From: Nematostella vectensis
Taxonomy: Eukaryota > Cnidaria > Anthozoa > Actiniaria > Edwardsiidae
Direction of reading: 5' to 3'
DNA: 64,000 nt
Assembly: GCF_932526225.1 (NCBI RefSeq)
Contig: NC_064034.1
Coordinates: 18,844,927 to 18,908,926, forward strand
The notes below the pieces were generated by a model, which worked only from the letters and a program-made list of their open reading frames with translations, had not been told where the DNA came from and ran no database searches. Of this stretch, positions 1 through 10,843 are shown one piece after another (the stretch's first letter is position 1; each line of letters begins with the position of its first letter). The translations under genes were made by a program, and so were the position numbers.

Positions 1-250
1 TAAACTTGATTTTTTTCTTTAAGAGCCAGATGTGTCTTATTTTACAAGTCCATAATTTTTGTATATGGTACAGTACATGGAACACCTTTAAATAAAAGCT
101 CTCCCTGCACATCAGCATTTGGCCACCAATAACTCAATTCAAAGGGGGGAAAGACAGTGGACAAGCATACTGTACTATAATCCAGAGGAGTATATATTTC
201 ACAGTATTAAAATATTAATAATGTTTTACTATATTTTTACATGATTGTAG

Positions 251-3200
251 ATGTACAGAAGGTGCTTGTTTCTCAAGTTTTTGGTGGGCTATTTTTCTCA
301 TTGCTGGGTGGCCAGCCTTTAATTATATTACTGACCACTGCACCACTGGCGCTATACATTAAAGGTTAGTATTACAGAAGCATAAAGGGACCCTACATAC
401 CAGGTGCTGTTAGCTGAGATCATACCTACAGTACCGCTCACGAACATAGGGACACTGTTCGCGAAATGTTAGGAACAGTGTTTGCGAAATTCACGAACAG
501 TGTTCGCGAAATTTGCGAACATATAGACTGTTCGCGAACACGCTGTTCGCGAACAGATGCAAAATAAACGGTTTGACGAACGGTAATGTGTGATCCAGGG
601 CTTAATAACAGCTGGAACAGCGAGAAGCCATTTATTTGACAAAGACTTGCATTAGACAGAGAATTAGTTTGGGGAATGAATGCCATCTCTTGATATTCCT
701 TGAAGATTTTCGAATGTGTGTTAACTGCTAGCGAATACTTTTAAACATCGGGAAGCCATTTATTTGACAAAGCAAAGACTTGTATAAACACGGGAGAATT
801 AGTTTGAGGAGGGAATGCCAATCGCTTGATATTCTTCTAAGATTGTCGAGTGTGTGTTAACTGCTAGCGAATACTTTGAAAAGCGGGAAGCCATTTATTT
901 GACAAAGCAAAGACTTGTACTAAACACGGGAGAATTAGTTTGAGGAGGGAATGCCAATCGCTTGATTTTCTTCGAAGATTTTCTAAATGTATGAAAACTG
1001 CTAGCGTAGACTTAACAGCAGGAAGCCATTATTTGACAAAGACATGCAATAAACACAGGAGAATTAGTTTGAGGAAGGAACGCCGATCGATCACTTGTAC
1101 TTTTGTACATTTGTACTTTTTTGTGATTTTTCTAAATCATTCAGCACACACACAATTCATTACTAATATTAGAGTTGCATGCCAATAATTAAATATAAGT
1201 AAATATAATTACTCATACAGTTCCTTATACCTTTCAAGATGAAGCCATTAGTTTATTGCTACTGAAATGAACACCCCATTGTACTTTCATTATTTGGTGT
1301 CTGTAGATACCTATGCATGAGGTTGTCAATAGCTGAAAAAGTTAAATTTCCATTACATCTGAATAATTACTTTCTCATTTGCAGTGATTTACACTATTAG
1401 CGAGGACTTTGACCTGGACTTCCTGGCCATGTACACATGTACTGGACTGTGGAATGCATTCTTCCTGGCCGTTTACTCTGTGTTTGGAGTATCGAACCTC
1501 ATGAGATGGTCTACCAGGTACTGCTGGTTGAACAGGGGATCACATGATTTTAACAGACCATCTACATTCATTTCACTATGATAAAAATAATTGGGATCTG
1601 CAGTTCTCCCAATTTTTCTTCCTTATAAGGGTTCTCAGGAGTTGTACAGTAGGTACTGTACAAATGTTCTTAATATTTCTTGTTTCAAAGGTCAACAGAA
1701 GAGATCTTTGCCCTGTTTATCTCCATTGCCTTCACTGTGGATGCTGTCACTAGTATCAAGCAGGGTTAGTAATGACATGTCTCCCTTGAGACTTATCCTT
1801 CATGCATACTGCTGTTATTCATAGTGCAGTGGCTACAATGTAGTTTATTCAGGGATCAAATTACTCTAATATTAATTACTTGGATGTGGGCATCAAATGC
1901 ACTGGTTTTGAAATAAGTTGAAACACCATAAATATTCATTACACCACACAAATTTGATGCAGGAAAGTCAGTAGGTTCTAAGAGCTGGTTGCAATTTTCC
2001 AAGACGTAGTATTCAAAGTCTGCGGCATAGAATTTACTTATCTTCTCTTTTATAGTTTGACTGTTATTGCATTTCTATGACTATTTTTCAGAGCTTACCA
2101 ATCCATACTGCATTGGAGTGCCGTATAGCTCATGTGGAATTTGTGGAGTGGCTGGGAGTGGTAATGTCTCAACAAGTCAGTGCTCGGCTTTTGGCGAGAA
2201 CATGTGCTATTGTTCCAGAGAGGCAGGCACGCTGTACCTACTACTCAGTCTAGGCACGGTACTTTTGGGTGTCACACTCTACAACTTTAAAAAGAGGTAC
2301 ATACATTCTAGAGAAAGCTTCCCCTCAGGCCATAACTTGGGATTTAATTGAATTGTGCAGAAGATGATGTTAACAAAGTCAAATAAACTCATGATAGCAA
2401 AACAAACTATAATATGGGAGTCGTTGTATTCTACCAAGCTAGTTTTATCAAGTACTAACATATATGGTGACACACAGCACTCTCTTCCTAAAGGACTTAA
2501 CTTGTTGTCTGGGATGCTTTTGATGCAGACCCACCAATTCCTTTTTGAGCTATCCAACCTCCAAATAAAAACAGGGAACCACATTAATGATCTCTAGGCA
2601 GCTAATTTAATTTTTCTTGTCCCTTTTTCTTTCAGCCCCTTTCTGGATGCAAACAAGAGGGAAGCTTTGGCAGACTATGCCTTGCCGGTGGCAGTGCTTT
2701 TTTTCTCTTTCATTGGAACATATTTTTTTAGTGGAGAATCATGTAAGTGAAGTATGTGATGGCTCACATGAAGACAAAGTTTTATGTTATTAGGTCAAAC
2801 TCGCATTTGAATATGATTTGTCAAATATACTAAATAAAATAATACAATCAGTTGGGAATATTATTTATTTGTTTGACTGACAAAGTTTTTATTAGACAAT
2901 ATAAAATACCAGTGAATCGTGAGCACTGATTTGGTGAGAGCTAATCATCAAATTCATATGGAAATTCATCTATTTGTTGAACATTTTATTTGTAGAATAT
3001 GGCCTTATTTATTGGTACTATATACTTTATAAAAGGGAAACAAATACTAGCTCCCAACTCAGTAATGTTCCTTTCTGCTGTATGCAATGATTTGTGATAA
3101 GTATTGTTGTGGTTGTTCTTTGTTCCAGTACACACATTCAAGAGTAGTGGAGAGGTAACTCTAACGCCCTCCTCCTTGTCTTCGCTGTCAGCCGGAGCTG

Positions 3201-6200
3201 TGTTTGGAGCCTGTGGTCTTGGTTTCTGTTTGTCCCTACTCTTCTTCATGGATCAGAACATTTCTAGTGCAATGGTTAATAATCCTGGAAACAGGTATTA
3301 AATGAACAAATTCTGTATTGTTTACATGATAGAAAATTCTTTAAATTAACTTTTAAGATCATCCCATTACAGGAGAAACCTTGATGTAGCTATATTAGCC
3401 AACTCCCTCTATAAAACGAAGCTCTTTCAAAATGTGTTTTTCGGGGAAAGGCAAGGTGTGAAATACACTCCCTGCAGATTTATGCATGTCATCCTTACTC
3501 TTTTTTTAAAAAAACTGGTAGCCAAACTGATTTCATAATTGATCATTGTAATAACTAGAAATCTATTTGCCTGAAGTGATGCCACTCTAGGAATATCCAG
3601 CTTAATAGTCTACGGTAACACTTTTTAATATTTCTTTCCTCGTACAGGCTCAAAAAAGGGAGTGCTTTTCACCTAGACCTACTGGTGGTTGCCATAATAA
3701 ATGGCATTTTGTCAGCATTTGGGTTACCATGGATACACGGTGCCCTTCCCCACTCTCCTCTCCACGTCCGTGCACTTGCCGATGTGGAGGAGCGTGTGGA
3801 CCAGGGTCATGTCTTTGACATGTGAGTACGCTGTGTTTTGATATTACACAATTACTGTATTCACCCGCGTATAAGACGCACCCACAAATAAGAAGCACCT
3901 GTGTATGAGACGCACCCACAAATGAGACGCACCCAGAATTTTGGGCTCAAAATAGTAAAAAAGTCAATATTCAAATGTTTAAAACTTGCATTCCGTACTA
4001 CAATAATTCAAGAAAGAAATGCAGCAAAAAGCAAATTTGCTGTTGGTTAGTTAACGATTCAGTAGGATTAAAAGTGTTACCGTGAAGAACAACGCCAGGA
4101 CTGTCCTTTATCTTTGGCATCGTCTTACGTTTGAAAATCATAATTGGTTTCAACTTCGTTCCATCCAAATTATAAATACCTCCGTGTTCGCTAGCGTCAC
4201 CACAGTGGCTAATACCTATACTTGTGAATTTCGAATCACAATCTTTCACCTCTAAATCATATTTCTGTTAATGTCAAGATAAGGTACTGATAAAAATTGC
4301 AAATCGGAGAAACACTTAAGAATGAACTCTCTCTTTGTTTGCACTGTTTCCTAGTTCCAGTAATATTTTCATGAAGAGGATAATTCTTGACATGTCCAGC
4401 TACTATTGGTTACCATATTGTTACTATATTTAGCGGGCACTTAATTTCGCAAAAAAGGATCTGCATTTTTCGTGAGAATTTGCGATTTGGGTTCAAAATT
4501 TACATACATCACACCTGTAGGAGACTATAGTTAAGAATCATAAGTTCTTAATTGTCTTGGTCTTGGTCATCATTAAAAAAAAACGGAAAGGGCATTGAAT
4601 TTTGTGATGTTAAAGTTCTAATATAGGATAGGGTAGAATAGGATTTCGTGGGGCTTAAATGTCGCAAAATTAAAGAGGCCAATAAGGTATTTTGATTAAA
4701 TTTTTTGCTATAGCTTCTCAGTTGTGGCTAATTCCCAATCAGTGTGGCTTATTCCTTTGGCAAGCAACAGTTACTTGGGCCCTCAAGATTCTAGCCACAC
4801 AGAACACACCCTAATTTAGAAGGTCATTTTGGAGGGAAAAAAGTGTGGCTTATTCGTGGGTAAATATGGTAGTTAGTAAGCTACATCTCACAGTCAGGCA
4901 CGTCAAAGGGGAGCAAGCAAAGACCCCCATTTTCCACTCCTCCCCATTCTCAATAAAAAAAAGCAGTTTATTTTAAATGTTTAAATATGGTTGCAAAGCC
5001 CCTCAGCGTATGAGATGGAAATGTGTATCATCTGACTGGTTATGCCTTATGCAGCAGTGCTGTTATTTTTAAGGAAAAATGCAGCAATAATGGACCAAAA
5101 CAATATTAATTTCTCATTTATTCTCACAATTGTATTGCAGCATAGTGAAGGTGCGAGAAACTCGTTTAACTACTCTGATCGCTCACATACTGATCGGCCT
5201 ATCCCTGCTCATGTTGCCAACACCTCTGGACTACATACCCACTGCAGTGCTAGATGGACTTTTCCTCTTTGTGGCTGTCACTTCTCTTGATGATAACCAA
5301 ATGTTTGAGCGGCTGCTACTCTTTGTAACTGAACAGGTACAGTACCAAATCCTTTTAAGGATCTACTAAATGGAAAGCTTTATGGTAGTTTTAAGAAATT
5401 TACAGTCTTGATCATAAACACATATGAAGATTTTTGAAGGGAGAGAAGAATGTGCAAATATTAGAAAAGTTGGCTCTTCTTTCAAGTCACCTTCCAAATG
5501 CCATTAAAATCTTCATCTGCGTCTTTGTGAGTCACCATCCAAATGCCATTAAAATCTTCATCTGCGTCTTTGTGAGTCACCATCCAAATGCCATTAAAAT
5601 CTTCATCTGCGTCTTTGTGAGTCACCATCCAAATGCCTTAATCGCTAAGCACAATGCTCAGGTATTTGCACTTCTTGAAAATAACTGTTTTCTGCTGCAG
5701 TCTGCCTACCCTCCCAACCATTACATCAGACGTGTGCCGCAGCGCAAGATGCATGCATATACCGGCATGCAGATGCTTCAACTTGGTATACTATGTGGTT
5801 TTGGCTTCAGCCCCATGCCTTACCTGAAGATGGTATTTCCAGTCCTTCTGTTGCTTCTACTCCCAATAAGGTGAGTAATTTTGGGCAACTCCCAGGGGGG
5901 AGTACTGGGCTTTTAACACGTTGGGGGTCCCTAGGAAAATACCAAGGATAGAAAATTACAACCCCAAAATACCTTGCCCTGAATTTCTAACTGAAAATTT
6001 TTTTAACACTTTTTAAGTGCTAATTTCTCATTATGATGAGAAATTCATTTTCAAAACGCAATCTTTCTTCTAATATTCACAGAAAAGTTTTCAACGCACT
6101 ATAAGCAGGAAAATACTAAGCAACCAGCTCTGTTAACGACCACAGTTTTTATTTCCAAAGCCATAGCAGGTTATTTAAAATTAGGGGGGCACAATACAGA

Positions 6201-6511
6201 AACATTAAGAAAATATTGGGGGGGGGGGGTCACAGCCCCTTCTGGTCATTTCCTTATAATTTTTTTATACTATTTGGGGGTGCTGCCTCCAGTGCCCCAC
6301 TCCCTGCTATTGCCCTTTTTATCCAACAGGTCGCTACGAGAGCTTTGACTGTAATTGCATGCGGAAAAATATTAACCCATTCTACAGTTAGAGGCACTCA
6401 ACAATTTTTTAATGTCTTGAATGAAATATTGTCTTTTTATTCCTCAGACATTTAGTTGTCCCCAGAGTAATAGAACGCAAGTTCCTGGATGCCATTGACA
6501 CATATCTTTGA
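251..6511 (+). CDS. SLC4A11: SLC4A11-like transporter, last ten coding exons (5' partial)
   Basis: Coding exons read at 251-364, 1385-1517, 1691-1764, 2092-2296, 2636-2742, 3129-3294, 3648-3821, 5141-5336, 5701-5870 and 6448-6511 (TGA stop). All junctions are GT-AG and keep one frame, giving about 466 residues of the membrane domain; the cytoplasmic N-terminal part lies upstream. Family signatures seen: [18 protein letters not shown] in the first exon, [44 protein letters not shown], and [14 protein letters not shown] near the C-terminus. These fit SLC4A11 (BTR1/NaBC1) better than the bicarbonate-carrying SLC4 members. In vertebrates SLC4A11 is a plasma-membrane protein linked to H+/OH-, NH3-coupled, water or borate movement; the substrate here is not decided by sequence. 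The loop coded in 2092-2296 is rich in cysteine (six in about 40 residues) and has an N-glycosylation sequon NVS. The gene converges on RNF11. Confidence 0.93.
439..560. repeat. Cluster of TTCGCGAA palindromes
   Basis: Four perfect TTCGCGAA octamers (458-465, 503-510, 531-538, 546-553) and several one-base variants (TTTGCGAA, TTCACGAA) lie within about 120 bases of an SLC4A11 intron. Because each core is palindromic the whole segment can pair with itself in many ways. I see no coding content. It may be part of a mobile element end or a locally expanded hairpin repeat; it directly precedes the 128-135-bp tandem repeat. Confidence 0.8.
616..1110. repeat. Diverged tandem repeat, unit about 128-135 bp, four copies
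   Basis: The string GAAGCCATTTATTTGACAAA and its close variants begin at 624, 752, 887 and 1022, giving spacings of 128, 135 and 135. Each copy continues with a gagaattagtttgaggagg-like stretch and a tgttaactgctagcgaata-like stretch (weaker in the last copy). It sits in the intron before the second visible SLC4A11 exon. No coding or RNA feature is recognisable. Confidence 0.88.
1765..3647. other. Ordinary SLC4A11 introns (and 1-250), nothing recognised
   Basis: The introns between the exons of this part of the gene (1765-2091, 2297-2635, 2743-3128, 3295-3647) and the partial intron at 1-250 are AT-rich single-copy-looking DNA. Apart from splice signals I see no gene, structured RNA or repeat in them. 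The short open frames they contain are not supported by family similarity. Confidence 0.7.
3855..4869. mobile_element. Non-autonomous DNA transposon remnant with degenerate inverted ends
   Basis: The left end (CTGTATTCACCCGCGTATAA, from 3855) and the reverse complement of the right end (about 4843-4869, ending cgtgggtaaatatgg) agree at about 21 of 29 positions, and both are flanked by TA (3853-3854 and 4870-4871). The left end also carries internal repeats of GAGACGCACCCA. A TA-flanked element of about 1 kb without a transposase frame fits a decayed Tc1/mariner- or pogo-like non-autonomous copy, but the superfamily is inferred only from the TA flanks. It lies in the SLC4A11 intron between 3821 and 5141. 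Confidence 0.6.
5486..5637. repeat. 45-bp tandem repeat, about 3.4 copies
   Basis: A 45-bp unit containing CCAAATGCCATTAAAATC and TCTTTGTGAGTCACC is repeated with spacing of exactly 45 (for example ccattaaaat at 5501, 5546 and 5591) and ends as a partial fourth copy at 5637. It lies about 60 bases upstream of the splice acceptor of the exon at 5701. Each full unit includes a GTGAGT, a good donor-site consensus. The copies are nearly identical, so the expansion looks recent. Confidence 0.95.
5871..6447. other. Last SLC4A11 intron with a poly-G tract
   Basis: This intron contains a run of about eleven G around 6220-6231 inside a G-rich stretch followed by C-rich strings (cacagcccc, gtgccccactccc). 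This resembles part of an old interspersed repeat, but I cannot name a family. No coding content is supported. Confidence 0.4.
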
Positions 6512-8361
6512 AGTCCCATTCCTTGGAACAAGTGTTGAGTTTGGTCAGGAGTCAGGAATGACCTGGAATTTAAGTAAATTTTAGGCTGGATAGGATATGT
6601 AAAAAGGCAAAGGAAAGCCTGATAAGAGTCGCTATTACCTTTTTTTACCACATTGAGTATGATTCTCCAAAACTTGAAATTACCATACTATTCAAAAGTG
6701 TTAGTATTTGATTTTGCGAAGAAATATATATTGAGGCACTTTAATAATATATTATTTTATTTGACATGAAATTAAGATGAACATCAATGTCAGAGTATTT
6801 AAAAACATTTTCCGAAAAAAGAGTATTACAGTAGAGTGGTTTTCAAAATCCAGTGCAACAAAATGTTATTGTTAAAGTAAAATTGTCAAGCCAATTAATT
6901 AGTTAATTACATCTCAAGATAAGAGGCATGAACTAAAGCACAGGGCGCATAGTTCAGTGTTGATTTTATTCCTCAATAATTGCTTTTTTAGAATCTGCTA
7001 CTTAATTAATTAAAAAGTGTGGACATTATTTCAGAAGTTTGGAAAAGTGTGGACATTATCAGAAGTTTTCAAAAGAAATATGAAAATATAACAAAGAAAA
7101 CAAGACATGCTGTATCCAGTGGCTGTTTTAAATATATTTTTCTCAACAAATATTTCAATATTTACATAGTTGTCATAAAGGAAAAGATTATTTGTAAATA
7201 AAGGAACTTTTGAAAAACAAAAGTGCCTCCATTTATTTGTTATGCAACAGATGCAATACCTTTCCCCCCAGTGCTTTTACTGGCAAAGATTAAACTGTGC
7301 ATATCTTGACTTATCTATTTACATTTTTCCTCCTTTTCTTGGCTATTTAAAAATATTAAATTAATAACAGTATCAATCATTTTTAAAATTCTAAGCGTCA
7401 ACCAAGTTGTACTTGTACTGAACTTTAACTCAATTATAAAAAATTACCAATAAACAAACATCTATTTACAAAACCAATTATCTTGCTGGCCATTAGGGTG
7501 TGTAAAAGCATAATTTAAACAAACTCAGAAAAATACTGAACAACCTATTTGTTGTGCTGTTACCATAGGAACAACAAAATAAAATGTATGATCACTCTTT
7601 TAGTTCATGAGTGTGAAAAGGCTGCGCATTGTGTCCATTAGTTTCTATCAGACAACTATAATAAACCATTGTATGTATAGTTCATCTTACTAGATTCGCC
7701 AGACCAAATCAGCTAACGGTGTTTTCATCTTGATGCCACCCAATTCAGGATGTTTGATGATTGTGTGTGGATACAATTGTACAATTTTTCTCACTCAAAC
7801 GAGTGTATGTGAAAACAGACAAGTATCCCCCCATAGGAATCATCGCATGATCTGAGAAGGGGGTGACATGCTGCAAACGCTGTTAGCCGATTGGGTCTAT
7901 TTAGATCAATGTTACAATAAGCGTTACAAAACCAAAGGGGGCTATCAAATTCAGCATCATGATGTGAAAAACTATATGACTAAAACACAACTAGCTTTCT
8001 CTAGGCAAACTGGTTCTAGCTCTTTTTAAAATGGTTTAATCTAAAGAGTAGCTCTTTATATGAAGCCTGAGGCCTTTTTTTAACAAGGGTTGCAGTCTTA
8101 CTATACAAACCTATCGAACTATAACATGCATTTAATAGACAAAGTGATAGATGGGTAATTTAAGAGATGGTTTTATCTAGGGTAAGACTCTGTAAACTTC
8201 CCATAACTTTGGTTAATTGCAACCAAAAGGTCCACTCAATTTACTCCACCAACTTGCTAAATCCACCCGAAAGAACTTGGTTCCTGAGTGTGCTTAGTAG
8301 CCTATCAGTCTGATTGATGCTGCTTCTGTGTCATTACACAAGCAGGTCTATGCAGCCCATG
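6512..8361. other. Convergent intergenic region with the 3' UTRs of SLC4A11 and RNF11
   Basis: Between the SLC4A11 stop (6509-6511) and the RNF11 stop (8362-8364) there is about 1.85 kb of AT-rich DNA without a supported gene. An AATAAA at 7197-7202, followed by a T-rich stretch, is a candidate polyadenylation signal for the plus-strand transcript; another AATAAA occurs near 7578. TTTATT strings usable on the minus strand are too frequent to assign a unique RNF11 end. Confidence 0.45.
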
Positions 8362-10304
8362 TCACTCTGGCGTTTCATATGTTGACAGAAGAGCTGCTTC
8401 TACAGGTTCCATACAAGAAGGGCACGTAAATGATCTCACCAACCAGTCGTCAATGCACTCCTTGTGATATATGTGCATACAGGGTAGAAATCTAATCGGA
8501 TCACCAACCATGAAATCAGTCATACATATTACACATCTGTCAAGAAAAATCAAAATTATTAGCATGCACTATCCTTCAAAAATATTTAAAAAATCAAACT
8601 AGTCCATTTAAAAATCCATTAGGGAGATACATTTAAAAAAATATAACTTAGGATTGTGCCTATTTTGAGTCACAGATGTAAATTACAAAACTTTTGCATC
8701 TCACTTTGATGACACTTATTTCTAAAGCAATTAAATTGTGTAATATAAAGAGTCTACATATAAAGAGTCTAATATATAGACTAATGTTTGAGTGTAGGCG
8801 TTCACAAAACAATGCTCGATACTCAGGTGTTGCTTGTTATATATCTTGATTCAGAAAAAATATATAGACTATATATATAAGTATATAATATAATGAGTCA
8901 CAAAAAACAAAATATATTAATAAAAAAAAACAGAAACCTACTGTAATAATATATAATAATATTTATTTCTTTGCCACCATGCTTGTCAATTACTGGCTCC
9001 CTACACCGGCCCCTCCCCTTCCATCCATGTACCCAACATTTTTCACATTTTTGTTTACTCCAAAGCACCTGTCTATCATTCTCCAATTTTTCCATTTCCA
9101 CTTTTTTCCAGTAAAGGAAACATGTCAAATATTTTACCACATTTCTTTAATTATGTCATTGCCAATATTATAATGATGACAACATTGACATGTTATGGAT
9201 AATATATAAGCTTACTGTAATATGATAATAAAAAACAACAAATACTCAACATTTTTATGATTTTTATATCAAAACCACATGAAAACCGAATTATATGAGA
9301 AACATTATTTACAAAAAGACCTTTATTTAAAATATCATCATGATTTTCCTCAAAGAAGATGTGAACGTGACTTATTTAGTTTCTAAAGCAGATGGTGAAG
9401 TTTAGTAGACCACGTTTTATTTCCTTGATTCTATTTTGTTTGTCACACTTCCATCTTTTGTTGATTACATCTCTATCCAATTTCTTTAAATTATCACTAC
9501 TCGCTTTCTTCAATAATTCATACTCCAGAAGATACTTTTCGAATATTAAGAAGATTATAAATTTAGGTAGACTAGAAGGAATTATGCGAAGGAATTATGC
9601 GCTGTTCAGAGAATTGACTTGTATTGTGTTACGGTCCAGTACGAAACGGAAATCTCGAGAAACGGAAGCGAAACAAAGGGAAAGCTCTGTCTGGAAAACC
9701 TCGGTATCGTCTTGCAAACTGAAGGGAAAGTTTACAAAAAATCGGCCAATTAGTGTGATTAAAAAAAAAAATGCAGTGTGAAATTTCGTCCTTTGTTGTT
9801 ACATCGTGCGTGAGAGAATAACAAAAAAGCCACGAGAAAAAAATTGATAGATCTGGCAGAATGCCATTATTCCGACACACAATATCACACAAAAAGGTCT
9901 ATTCTCCTTAATTTTCCTCCATGACTTTCTTTTATTTTAGGAAGAATAAAGTACGAACGAGTAGAAATACTTACTCTCGTTTTTTCCCTTTTGACCCATC
10001 ATATTCTCCTACGGGCAAATGTTGAATCAATCCTAATCGCTGAGCCAGACGAATTTGTTGCTCCTCTGATAATAAATGTGGCGAACGTTGACTTTGTATA
10101 TAAATAGGAGCTTCTTCCTGTTGATTTGAAAAGGGAAGAGAAAGGCTCAGAAACAAAAAAATGCGCGAAAAGATTGCGACTTCGTCGCCATACTTGGTAA
10201 GGTGGCGGAGGTTCTCCCTGCCCAGAAGTCGGTGAGTCCGCGCCTTCATCTTCGTGTAGAAGTGAGATATCGTCTTGTCCTGTCGATTTAAGACAGTTTC
10301 CCAT
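8362..10304 (-). CDS. RNF11: RING finger protein 11, complete
   Basis: Three coding exons on the minus strand: 10304-10194, 10117-9975 and 8536-8362 (TGA stop), joined by GT-AG introns, giving 142 residues (vertebrate RNF11 is about 154). The start MGNCLKS carries the N-myristoylation glycine and a palmitoylation-type cysteine of the family. PPPPY at the end of exon 1 is the WW-domain ligand for Nedd4/Itch-type ligases. Exon 2 has LLSEEQQIRLAQRLGLIQHLP. Exon 3 is the RING-H2 finger: CVIC, CMHIYH, CIDDW and CPSC supply the zinc ligands, and RSFTC keeps the known AKT-site context. RNF11 is an endosomal E2-recruiting adaptor acting with HECT ligases and, in mammals, the A20 complex. An in-frame upstream ATG at 10403 was not chosen because family members start at MGN, which myristoylation requires. 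The gene is head-to-head with NUP155. Confidence 0.97.
8537..9974. other. RNF11 intron 2, AT-rich, no gene
   Basis: This 1.4-kb intron is strongly AT-rich with a simple TA-type stretch near 8860-8895. Open frames on either strand (for example 9392-9781) show no recognisable protein and overlap the intron only. I see no structured RNA or mobile-element end. Confidence 0.6.
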
Positions 10305-10843
10305 CTCGGGGAAAGTTGGGGTCCCTAATGAGTTAGGTAGAGCGCCGCTATTGTGGAAATTCCCGATCAATTTGAGCCCCAAAGAGAAAATTATCCGCAC
10401 CAAAACAAAGTAGAATTCTGTCTATGACGTAAATATTACGCAGCGTTCGCCGCAACCTCGGAATAGCTTGATATGCTCGGCACGTATTCGTAGCTCAGGC
10501 GTTATGCGTTTGTGCAATTTATATTCTTATTTTAAGTACACCCTTCCTATAAATAATTATAAAAATGGTTACGTGACTAATATAATGGGAATTAAATGAG
10601 TGTTTTATCCTAAAAACGCGTTTAAACTTTCCCTTTATTTCTTTTCCAATTTTGATCGGGCTACCTGTGCCATTTGCGGGTGGATATCGACTATACCCGA
10701 GAAGACGCCGATTCTGCGTACTAGCCTTCGCGCCTCATTCGAATCAAATCTACGAGCGCCATGTGCAAAACGTCAAGAAGTGGACTAACATAATGAGAAA
10801 ATTGACTTAATATTCACTAAATTGGGTCTATCCCACGATAATA
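10305..10843. promoter_or_regulatory. Divergent promoter interval between RNF11 and NUP155
   Basis: Only 539 bases separate the two start codons, which face away from each other, so both 5' UTRs and at least one promoter must lie here unless distal leader exons exist. The segment is less AT-rich than its surroundings, with several CpGs (around 10438-10500 and 10670-10760). I see no convincing TATA box in a decisive position. A shared bidirectional promoter is an inference from spacing. Confidence 0.55.

Noticed and set aside
438-686. 82-codon minus-strand frame over the TTCGCGAA cluster
   Set aside because: Its residue pattern follows from the palindromic repeat; no family match.
5434-5874. 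146-codon frame across the 45-bp repeat and the following exon
   Set aside because: Only 5701-5870 is coding, as shown by SLC4A11 similarity and the TGCTGCAG acceptor; the upstream part is intronic repeat.
9392-9781. 129-codon plus-strand frame within RNF11 intron 2
   Set aside because: Low-complexity AT-rich sequence with no recognisable protein or splice context.
10305-10403. Longer RNF11 start (33 extra N-terminal residues)
   Set aside because: The family begins MGNCLKS and needs Gly2 for myristoylation; the extension lies in the expected 5' UTR.
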